Positions 33,344-42,287 of a stretch of 64,000 nt of DNA are shown here, piece after piece; the stretch's first letter is position 1, and each line of letters starts with the position of its first letter. The notes beneath the pieces were generated by a model that was not told the DNA's origin, ran no database searches, and saw only the letters and a program-made list of their open reading frames with translations. A program made the position numbers and the translations under genes. The stretch is from the NCBI GenBank assembly GCA_033297205.1, contig MU859063.1:1-64000 (forward strand), given 5' to 3'. This DNA comes from Pseudoneurospora amorphoporcata. Taxonomy: Eukaryota > Ascomycota > Sordariomycetes > Sordariales > Sordariaceae.

Positions 33344-34499
33344 TGCTGCTGGCTAGACTCGCAATGACGAAGCCTGATGTGATACGAGTGAGTTGAGTGT
33401 GGTTGGGTAGAGCCGCTCATGCAACAGCCAAGCAGGATAAGCATTCGAATGATCAAGAGACGGAAAAAGGAGCAGATATGATGCGGAAGGTCAAATGGTT
33501 TTGTTAGATGCTTGAGGCCATCAAGGTTCTTGTTGCCTACACAATGTGATATTTGAATGAAGGATCCGGCGCTTGAGGGAAAGGATCCAATGTGTGGGGG
33601 AGTCCAGACTGGTGATACTTGACAGCTGAAGGGAACTGCCCTGGTACGGTGCATGGACCGATGGAGGCTGTGTTTCCCTGTGCTCCCAAAGAGGCCATGC
33701 TGACTGGTCTACATGGTACAGCCCAACGGCAGTGGACTACCACAAGCCGGGAGCTGCTTGTAGATGTAGGGCTCTTCTTCAAGTTCCATCTGCGGCGCGC
33801 CAACGGGGCAAGTGATGGAGAGGTCCGGGCAATTTGAAGAGCCGAGTGGACGAGACCAAGTAAGCTGCCGTGTTGGGTTCGTAGAGAGAGGTGAAGCTGC
33901 ATGTTGTGTCACTTTCGGGAGTTTCCTTCTCGACGATCCCACATGAAACAAGCTAGTTTTGCAAAGAAGCGTTTCTAGATATGAGTGCTAGGAAATCCGC
34001 AAGCTATGATTAGATGAGTGCGTGATAATTGTTAAGGTAAGGAGGCCGCGTCATCCTCAGAAGCTAAAGTGGGAGAAGTGGCAGGCATTCCCAAGTGTTA
34101 AAGCCGCTGGCGATGGTGGGCACAGCCCCTTGTTAGTGGATGACAGGGGTTGGTCACCATGTCTCGATAGGGCAAGCGGTGCCTGAATGACGGGACGGAA
34201 GGAGTGGGCTTCGAGCAATCTCTGGTTGCCCATGTTAGCCCTCTTCCTACGGTTCTGGCAAGGCATATATCCGCAAAGACCTGGGAACCGGAGTCGATTA
34301 ACATGACAAAGTTCCCAGCTTTGTGTGTGGCCTGCCGAATGCCATCTTCGCACACATTCTCGCTAGGTTTGACGGCATCGCAAGTACAAGGCGACTCGTG
34401 GGTCAAAGATCACCAAGAACGAATAACGGTTGGGCAAAGGAATGGGTATCATAGTCTATATCGTATTCGGAAATGATGTCGATTTTTCTCATGTTCCGC
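33344..34499. promoter_or_regulatory. Intergenic region upstream of the MARVEL-like gene
   Basis: About 1.15 kb between the MARVEL-like start and the EFM7 stop, both on the minus strand. It should hold the promoter of the former and the 3' end of the latter. No additional gene is supported. Confidence 0.35.
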
Positions 34500-35348
34500 T
34501 TAGCTCGAGATGGCTGCCGCAGCCTTCTCCTCCTCTGTCGGCCAGCGCACAGTCCAGCCAGTGACGGTCTTGCGGATCTCCTCATCACCGGGGTCGTTCT
34601 CGAACAGAGGCTTCTCGGTCTTGACTTCAAGGAACTTGTCCACGATAAAGCCCCTCTCGCGGGCCAGATCGAAGAAAGCCAAGTCCTTGTGCTGAAGCCA
34701 TGGGCGGTACGAGGTGAAGACGACGAAGGCCTTGCTGCCGGGCTTCTTGTTGAGAGTGAACTGGATGGTGTCGACCAACTTGCTGTGCTCGGAATGGCGG
34801 AAAAGAAGATCGGCCAGAATCAGAACATCGAAGCCAACCTCTCCCTCCTTCTGCTCACCCAGGTGGGCGAGCAACGGCGCCTGCTTAGCGCCCCAAACGT
34901 AGCCGTCAGCGACAATGTTGCGATCCTCCTCGCGGTCGACAGCCAACATAGGGCAGCCGCGGATGTTCTTCCACATGACATCCACAATGTCCGGGTCCGG
35001 GAAGTCGGTCACGACAACCTTGTTGGCTCCAAGCACAGCAGCCACCAAGCTGGGCAAACCGGCAGCGGCGCCAATCTCAAGGACAGTACGGTCCTTGACC
35101 TCGTCGGGGTGCTCCTCAAAGTACTGCGAGATGACGACGGCTCCGTTCCACAGGGTGTGAGCCTCGAGCGGGCTGTGGCCGACAAGGTGCAGTGTGATGT
35201 CGTCGCCATTCTTCATGGTGTAGTGCTCCGTAGTCGGGGGAGGCGAAGGAGGGTAGAAGTCAGGGGGGTCCTCGAACAGCCCGCCGGCCTCGATGTCAGA
35301 GCCCTCATCCTCGGGGACCTGGTTGGCGACCTCGTCAGGTTTCGACAT
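34500..35348 (-). CDS. EFM7: EFM7/Nnt1-type protein N-terminal and lysine methyltransferase
   Basis: Single exon, 282 aa, ATG at 35348. A class I SAM-dependent methyltransferase of METTL21-like type: the acidic N-terminus leads to LVGHSPLEAHTLWNGAVVIS, the SAM-binding motif I is VLEIGAAAGLPSLVAAVLGA, motif Post-I is VVVTDFPDPDIVD, and the post-motif substrate loop is DVLILADLLFRHSEHSKLV. Yeast Efm7 methylates the N-terminal Gly and Lys3 of translation elongation factor eEF1A in the cytosol; the match in order and length supports the same role here. The older name nicotinamide N-methyltransferase (Nnt1) derives from weak similarity. Divergent from the RS-rich gene, sharing a 679-bp promoter region. 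Confidence 0.88.
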   Translation of the reverse strand: MSKPDEVANQVPEDEGSDIEAGGLFEDPPDFYPPSPPPTTEHYTMKNGDDITLHLVGHSPLEAHTLWNGAVVISQYFEEHPDEVKDRTVLEIGAAAGLPSLVAAVLGANKVVVTDFPDPDIVDVMWKNIRGCPMLAVDREEDRNIVADGYVWGAKQAPLLAHLGEQKEGEVGFDVLILADLLFRHSEHSKLVDTIQFTLNKKPGSKAFVVFTSYRPWLQHKDLAFFDLARERGFIVDKFLEVKTEKPLFENDPGDEEIRKTVTGWTVRWPTEEEKAAAAISS

Positions 35349-36027
35349 GGTGGATGCTGCAGTGAGTTATGCACATCTGAAAACTTTGAAGCACACTCGC
35401 TGCGGGCAGTTGTGAAGATGAACAAAACGCTGAAACCCACTGTAAGATTCCGTCACGGTCATGTGACATGCTGGCCAACTTGCGAGTTGTAACTCAACGT
35501 GCCTCACTTTTACTCTAACTAGCGACTATACCAACGTTTTGAATGACAATTGAAGCACGAACAAGTTTTCCAGATATGTGAAGTGGAATTGTTGTTGTGC
35601 GAAACATTCTTCTTAGCTCAACGCCCTGAGCGAAACGGTACTTACGTAAACGGAATGCCACAGCAAAAACGGTGCATTGGCGAACGTTTGGTCACTGCAC
35701 TGCACTTGCACTGCATCCCTGACGTTCCATGGCCTTCCGTTTTGCTGGGATATCAACCAACCTGCATCCAGTTCATCTCTCTTCCAACCTGCAACTTCAC
35801 ATACTTTTTAACCTTTTGTCATTATTTCGAATTCACCAATCATTGACTGACTATAAATCCAATAAAGCAGCACATATCATCACGTTGCTGGCAACTCCTT
35901 TCACAGCCAGAGATCAGCAAGTGGGACTCACTCACCTTAACAACACGACATACCGCTTCAGCCAACGAAATATCAAGAAGTCGACGAGTTAAAGAACAAT
36001 TCAAGAGACGCCACGATAAAGCAAGCT
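35349..36027. promoter_or_regulatory. Bidirectional promoter region (EFM7 / RS-rich gene)
   Basis: 679 bases between two divergent starts. On the plus strand a CCAAT box (35836-35840) lies 11 bases before a TATA-like TATAAAT (35852-35858), about 170 bases upstream of the RS-rich gene's ATG. Confidence 0.5.
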
Positions 36028-37335
36028 ATGGGTTCAAACGCCCAAGGCCATCGATACAGGTCGCGCTCACCTCTCCCAGCTGGCTCAAGATCTACACATC
36101 ACGATAGGAGAAGGTCGAGGTCGAGGTCAGAACGGCTCAATGACAAGCGGGAACGCAGGCATGGAGAGGGACGTGATAGGCATCGGGAGCGGTCAAGGAG
36201 TCGGGACCGGGAAAGGGACAGAGACAGAGATCGCCACCGGCGGCGACATCAAGACAGAGACCGTTCTGCAGACCGAAACAAGAGAGAAGAGGGGTCTCAT
36301 CACAGACATCATCATCGTCACAGAACCTCCCGCTCTCACTCCCAGGAACGATCCAAGGACGAACCACCCAAACCCCTCCCCTTCGGCTCCCGCCAGCTCT
36401 CCCGCTCCGATTACCACAACTTCGAGCCCCTCTTCGCCCACTACCTCGACATCCAAAAACAGCTCTTCATCGACGACCTAGACGACCACGAGCTACGGGG
36501 CAGATGGAAGAGCTTCGTCAACAAGTGGAACCGCGGCGAGTTGGCAGAAGGATGGTACGATCCCCAGCAATTCGCCAATTTGGCCAAGGAGGCGGCAGCA
36601 GAAGGGAGGATACCACGATCCATCACCGAACCCACCACTGGCAGAGGCAAAGACAGGAAAGAGAGGGGCCTATCAACCATGTCCGAGAGCGGCGACGGCA
36701 ACGGTCCCGAGTCAACAGCAAGACCATCAATCGAAACAACCGACACCAACCCACCTCTCACCACCAAAACCTCCGAGGATGGCGACTCGGAACAAGACTC
36801 CGACTACGGCCCCACCCTCCCCGGCCAGTCCTCCTCCTCCTCCCGCACTCACGCCCACGGCCCCACCATCCCCTCCCTCGCCGACCTGACCCTCCACCGC
36901 GAGACCCTCGCCGAAGAACGTCACTCCCAGCGCGCCTCCTCCCTCGAAGCCCTGCGCGCCCAACGCAAGGCCGACCAGGCCCTACAAAAACAACGACTCG
37001 ATGACCTGGTCCCGCGCGCCGACGCCGGCACGCGCGAGCGCCGGCTTGAGAAACGAAAAGAGCTGAACGAGAAACTGAAGGGCTTTCGGGAGCCATCACC
37101 AGGTGGGGAGGTGGCGGAGAGCGACTTGATGGGTGAAGGCGATGGAGGGGGGTTGGACGAATATAAGCGGATGATGAAACGGGAGGAGGTCAAGAAGACG
37201 GAGAGACAGTTGCGAAGGGAGGAGATGGAAAGGGTCAAGGCGGCGGAGCGGGAGAAGAGGATTCGGCAGGCGAAGGAGAGGGAGGATAAGGTTATGGAGG
37301 GGTTGAGAGCGCTAGCGAAGGCGAGGTTTGGGTAG
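36028..37335 (+). CDS. RS-rich nuclear protein with SCI1/NKAPD1-like domain
   Basis: Single exon, 435 aa. The first ~115 residues are an Arg/Ser/Asp/His-rich domain of RS, RD and RH dipeptides (for example RERSRSRDRERDRDRDRHRR), typical of splicing factors and nuclear-speckle proteins. Next is a compact conserved block (~124-172; SDYHNFEPLFAHYLDIQKQL and WKSFVNKWNRGELAEGWYDP) that resembles the short domain of plant SCI1 and animal NKAPD1-like proteins; this match is from memory and moderate. A Ser/acidic linker (SDYGPTLPGQ) and a long charged C-terminal coiled coil (~290-430) follow. Function in RNA processing is inferred from composition only. Confidence 0.65.
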   Translation: MGSNAQGHRYRSRSPLPAGSRSTHHDRRRSRSRSERLNDKRERRHGEGRDRHRERSRSRDRERDRDRDRHRRRHQDRDRSADRNKREEGSHHRHHHRHRTSRSHSQERSKDEPPKPLPFGSRQLSRSDYHNFEPLFAHYLDIQKQLFIDDLDDHELRGRWKSFVNKWNRGELAEGWYDPQQFANLAKEAAAEGRIPRSITEPTTGRGKDRKERGLSTMSESGDGNGPESTARPSIETTDTNPPLTTKTSEDGDSEQDSDYGPTLPGQSSSSSRTHAHGPTIPSLADLTLHRETLAEERHSQRASSLEALRAQRKADQALQKQRLDDLVPRADAGTRERRLEKRKELNEKLKGFREPSPGGEVAESDLMGEGDGGGLDEYKRMMKREEVKKTERQLRREEMERVKAAEREKRIRQAKEREDKVMEGLRALAKARFG

Positions 37336-37933
37336 GGTGTGGGGATTGGGGTTTGCCAGATATCTCGGTGAAAAGGAAAAAGACATGGGTTCCGTTGCCC
37401 TTCTTGGTTTGATAATAATCTAAGCCAGCAATAGCGAGGCGTAGGGTGGACAGAGGTAGAGACCATTGCTTTATGGAAATTCGTCGGTTTCACGAAACAG
37501 GAAAAAAACATGTATGACAATAATGGGCTGATAAGCAGGTAATCTGTATTGTTGTCGGTTTCTCAAAGGAGAGCAAGATAAAGACCGTCATCTAACTTAG
37601 TACAAGCAATATCAACATGAGCTTGACCTATCCATCAGGTCATCAAAACTATCTATACCAGTCTTGAGCCAGCTTGTTCCTTTCTTCATTGATTCTTTGC
37701 CTTCCGAACAATGACAGGACATCAAGCAAAATTGGTTATAAACCTAACATAACATAGCGTCATAACCTCCCTGTTCCCTGTATACCCTAACCAATCCCAA
37801 AGCGAATACCCGGACTCATAGCATCCATCCATCCATCCATCCATCCATCGTGAATCATACAATATCATAACTTCATGATAGCAACCCATCGACCAAGCAA
37901 ACGAACAAAGGAACCCATTCCTCCACAGTACGT
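37336..37933. other. Convergent intergenic region with ATCC microsatellite
   Basis: 3' ends of the RS-rich gene (+) and the SNF2 gene (-). It contains seven CATC units at 37822-37849. No gene seen. Confidence 0.5.
37822..37849. repeat. (CATC)7 microsatellite
   Basis: Seven perfect tetranucleotide copies in the 3' intergenic region of two convergent genes. Confidence 0.95.
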
Positions 37934-40900
37934 TCACCACCTCCTTCCAAAAACCTCATGCTCTCTCCTCGCCCCAGTATTCGCTGCAGGCACCCTCCTA
38001 GCCGGCGGCGTCCTCCCCGCAGCGAACTCATTCTCCTCAACATGATGGAACCTGCCATCAGCACCGCCATTAGCACCGCCATTAGCACCGCCATTAGCAC
38101 CGCCAGCACCGCCATCATGCTTGAACAGATCCAAAATCTCCTGCAATCCCAACTTCAACCCCTGTCCCTTCTTTTTCCCTCTCTCCGTCGACCCCTCCAC
38201 TGCCGCCTGCGCCAACAACCTCTTCTTCTCCTGCAGTTCCAAGATCCTCGCCTCCACGGTGCCCCTCACCGTCAATTTGTAGACGACAACATCCACCGTC
38301 TGCGTCAGACGATGCACGCGATCAATAGCCTGCTCTTCAACAAAGGGGTTCCAGAAGGGCTCGACAATGATCACCCTAGTCGCGGCCGTCAGGTTCAGTC
38401 CCAGAGATCCGCACTTGAGTGAGCACAGCAGCACGCGGGTGCGCGGGTCTTTGCGTAGCGAGTGGAGTGACGCTTCGCGCGCGTCGTTGGGCATCTTGCC
38501 GTCGTATCGGACGTGCTTGATGTCCGGTAGGTGGTGCCTCAGAAAGGGCTCGACGAGGTCGAGCATGGATGTGAACTGGGAGAAGACGATGAACTTGTGG
38601 GTGGGGGCTTCGCGGCGGAGGATGGCGATGAGTTCGTGGATCTTGGACGAGATTTGCACGGGGGCTTTGGGCGTGCGCTTGACGCCGTATTCGGCTTCGG
38701 AGTCGGTTGAGGAGTCCGAGTCGAGTTTTGACCCCGAGATGTCGGATTCCTCTTCCGAGGTGGCAGTCTCTGACTCTTCGGATTCGGATTGTTTGAGGAC
38801 TTGCGAGCTGAGCTTGGAGACGGAGGCGAACGTATCGTCTTCGTCGCCCGAGCCGACTATCTCGTCTGACTCGACGCTCTTCTCGTCGTCGTCGTCGTCA
38901 TCATCGCTATCTTTGACGACGAAGCTGTCCTCTTCCGGGTCCTCTGAGTCTTCGGAGATCTCTTCGTCGGAGTTGATATCTTCACCGGTGCCTTCAGCGT
39001 TCTCGTCATCGGTGCCTCCGGCAACACCAAGGTCAAGTGCGCTCCTCTGAGACTCTCCCACCAGCCAAGTACCTTCATCCTCCTCGTCATCACTATCGAC
39101 GACTCGCTTCCTGTTATCGCGAGATTTCTTGCCCCTCTTGGGTGTCTCCTCCTCCTCCTCCTCCTCCTCCTCCTCCTCCTCCTCCTCCTCATCACTATCC
39201 ACCACAACCTTCCTCCCCCTCCCTCTAGTCTTCCTCTGTTCGACCTTCACCTTCTCCTTAACCACACTCACCTTCTTCTTCTTATGCTTGTTGCTGCTCC
39301 CCTTGCTCTCCACGCTCTCCTGCGTACTCTGCTGCTCCTTCAGCAACTGACTCAAACTGTCCTCACACCCTTTACACCTTAACTGCCCCTCCTGAACTTC
39401 TTTCTTGGTCATCTCACCAAGACACATATCACACTGCCTAGCCTGGATGCCCATGCCGCCCATCATATCCGCCAGGTCATCCACACTACTGGTCTGACTG
39501 TGCGAATCATAGGCAGCCTTCTTTCTGCCACCAGGCGTCGGGGCAGTCGCCGAGTCTACTGCCAACGCGTCCCGGTCCTTGTCAAGCTTCGTCTGCGCCA
39601 GCCTAGGGTGATTACAAGCCTGTCTCAGGCGCAACAGCAGCACGAGCGCGTTGGCATAGTTGACGGTGCGCCCCTTCATCATCTTCTCGAGACTTTGGTC
39701 GGCTCGCTCCTCCAAGGCCTTGTAGAAGGCGCTCTCGGCAGGGCTGAACTCGGTCTGGATGGTGACGACCTTGCGCTCTGTGACCTTGAAGGCGGCTTCG
39801 GGCGCCTTTTCGCCCTTCTCTTGGGCCTTGGCGAGGGCTTCTTTGCCGCCGGCCACGAGCGCGCCCTTTTCGGTGAGAACTTCCTTGGTGCGGCGCTTCA
39901 TGAAGCAGCGGAGGATGCTGTGCAGGCGTTGGATGGCGATGTGGCCCTTGCCTTGCTTCATGGGCGCGTCAATCTGGGCGCGCCACTCGGCTAGGCTGTC
40001 GTAAGGCGCGATGCGCAGGAAGTGGATCAGAGATTGTAGCTCGTCGAGATTGTTCTGCATTGGTGTGCCGGTCAGACACCAGCGGTATTCGGAACGTAAC
40101 GCGCAGCATGCCTTGGCCGCTTTGGTGTTGCGGTTTTTGATGCTGTATGTGGTATTATACGTTAGCCTCTATGAAGTATCAAGTATTCAACTTTCGGAAC
40201 CCACCTATGAGCCTCGTCTAAGATGACCCGGAACCAGTGTACACCGAAGCAACCTGCTTGAGCGCCCTTGTTCGGATCGGGATGAGACTTGTCGAACTCT
40301 GAGACGAGGATTTGGTAAGTGGTGATGACCACGTCGTACTTGGCCAGTTCGGAGGGAATCGTAGAACGCTTCGGGCCGTGATGAACGCATACTTTGATGT
40401 TCAAGTCGGGCATGACGCGATCCTTCAGTTCGGTCTCCCATTGTCGGATGAGAGCCAGCGGTGCAACGACCAGAGTGGTTTTGCTGACATCCTTGAAATG
40501 GGCTTTCCAGCCCGGGGCAGAGGACGAGGCGGGTTTTCGGTTGCCGATGATCAAGGAAATGGACTGCAGTGTCTTGCCCAAACCTATAAGCAGTTAGCAT
40601 AGAGTCAAAAACAAGTCAAAGCTAGAGTCTACCAACCCATATCATCGGCCAAAAGACCACCCTTCGGAACACGGCCGCGCTTCAAAGGGCCAAGCTCGCG
40701 GTTAATCATCCACCTGACACCCTCAACCTGATGCGGCAGCAAAGGGACAGCCAGACCAGGTAAATGTCCAGTAGAGGAAACAATCGACTCCTCCTTCTTC
40801 TTGGACTCAGACATGGCCCCCTTCGTCTTCGTCTTGGTCCCCTCATCCTCACTCTCTTCATCATCCAGTCCACCCTCCAAAAGCGCCTTCAAATCCTCCT

Positions 40901-41720
40901 TGGCCTTGTCAGGATCAGTATAAAACACATTCTCCCCAAACGCCGCCGCCGTCCCCGTCGAAGCCGTACCTCTACCCGGCTGCAACGGTGACGGTGACGG
41001 TGCCGCTGCCGGTGGATCCACATCCAACGAGCTGAACAGTTGCATGCCCATGCTGTTCCTCTTGATTTCCGTCTTGGGCGGGGCGTTGGCCTTGAGAGCT
41101 CCGCTAGATCTGTACAAGTCCTTGTGAAACTCGGGTCGGTTCTTGCCCCGGTCGTTGAAGAGGTTGTTGTACTTGGATCCGCCGATGGCGTGGCTGCTGA
41201 CGCCGACGCGGCCGCTGGGGCCGAGACCGCTGTTGCCGTGAGGAGAGGGGTTCAAGGCATGTTGTTGCTTGTTTTCGGTTCCTCCTCCACCACTTCGGTT
41301 TTTAGGGTTGTTGTTGTTGTTGTTGTTGTTGCTGCTGGTGTTAACGGGCGTGAACTGAGAGACTAGCTGTGTGGGCTGGCCGAACTTGGGGATGGGTGTG
41401 GAGGCGTGGTCCTGGCCGTGGCCGTGGACGGTCATACCGCCAACGTGAAGCTGTTCCCGTTTGTTGCCGGGAAAAGGATGGCTTGGTGTCGTCGGGCTGC
41501 TAGCCGTCAAGTCAACAACATCTGGGCCTCGGGTAAAGACGCGAGGTGAGGACGTATTGGGTGTGCCATTGCTGCCCCTGCTGCTGGCAAAGGAGAGGTC
41601 TTGCTGTGAGGATGACATGCTGATACTGTCCTCTGTGACCTGTGAGTTGATAAAGTCGAGATCTTGGTCGCTGAAGGAGTCCTCGTCAAGGGAATCGGAT
41701 CGTTGGCGGCGGGAGCCCAT
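37934..41720 (-). CDS. SNF2-family DNA-dependent ATPase (Rad5/Rad16/Uls1 group)
   Basis: Three exons (41720-40637, 40583-40205, 40142-37934) encode 1223 aa; start is the first ATG in frame. The disordered N-terminus (~330 aa) is followed by helicase motifs: Q/I region LPHQVEGVRWM and ADDMGLGKTLQS (motif I, rebuilt across intron 1), TTLVVAPLALIRQWETEL (Ia), LDEAHSIKNRNT (II, rebuilt across intron 2), YRWCLTGTPMQNN (III) and, near the C-terminus, FSQFTSMLDLVEPFL (IV), LNLTAATRVI (V) and AIDRVHRLTQT (VI; most relatives read RIGQT). The two lobes are split by ~350 residues with CDMC...CKGC Cys pairs and a very acidic block. Such ATPases remodel DNA-protein complexes in repair or SUMO/ubiquitin-linked turnover. 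A GGAN repeat lies near the C-terminus. Confidence 0.9.
38054..38110 (-). repeat. 12-bp minisatellite encoding GGAN repeats
   Basis: Near-perfect tandem copies of gccattagcacc (plus strand) encode Gly-Gly-Ala-Asn repeats close to the C-terminus of the SNF2 protein. Copy-number changes preserve the frame. Confidence 0.9.
39144..39190 (-). repeat. CTC/GAG triplet run encoding poly-Glu
   Basis: About fifteen CTC triplets on the plus strand (GAG on the coding strand) give a Glu run in the acidic insertion between the two SNF2 helicase lobes. Confidence 0.95.
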
Positions 41721-42287
41721 GGTTATAAACTGGGGTAGGCTGTTGTTTCCCAAGTTCTAGATGTGGATGTAAGGTATGCCTGGTGTGAGGAGGCTGTCGC
41801 TTGCGCTTTCTGCAAGGCACTTGAACTGTTTGTTTGTTCGGTCAGGAGCTACCTGCTTTCTGTATGTCCTGTCTGATGTACGTGTGAGCTTCCAAGTTTT
41901 CCAACCTTCAAGATGGTCCCGTGGCTGTTTGCTTTGTTGCCTCGGGGATGAGGGAAAGAGTAAGGTTGTCTTATGTACACGGCATGTTTGCCAGTTGGCG
42001 TTCCTCAGTCATCAAGTTCGAAATATCACTTTTGAAGGGCGGGGTCATTCAGAAACCAACTCGGTCGCGTGTTGAAAGCTTGTTGGACGCGAGTGTTTAC
42101 AAAGTGACGAATCTGGCTTCGGGGATGGCATATCCCAGGGCAACCGGCAGGGAGGGAGCTTACCCCGCCCCCGCGGTGACTTGTAGCTTTAACTGTGAGG
42201 CCTCACCGTGGTATAGTTAGACGGCACATATAACCCCAACCCTGACTCCTAACATCATCTCAGTCTATCAACGCTTTTTGTCTTCCC
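41721..42287. promoter_or_regulatory. Short tandem intergenic region upstream of the SNF2 gene
   Basis: 567 bases between the F-box gene stop and the SNF2 gene start, both on the minus strand. It must hold the 3' end of the first and the promoter of the second. No clear element stands out. Confidence 0.35.
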
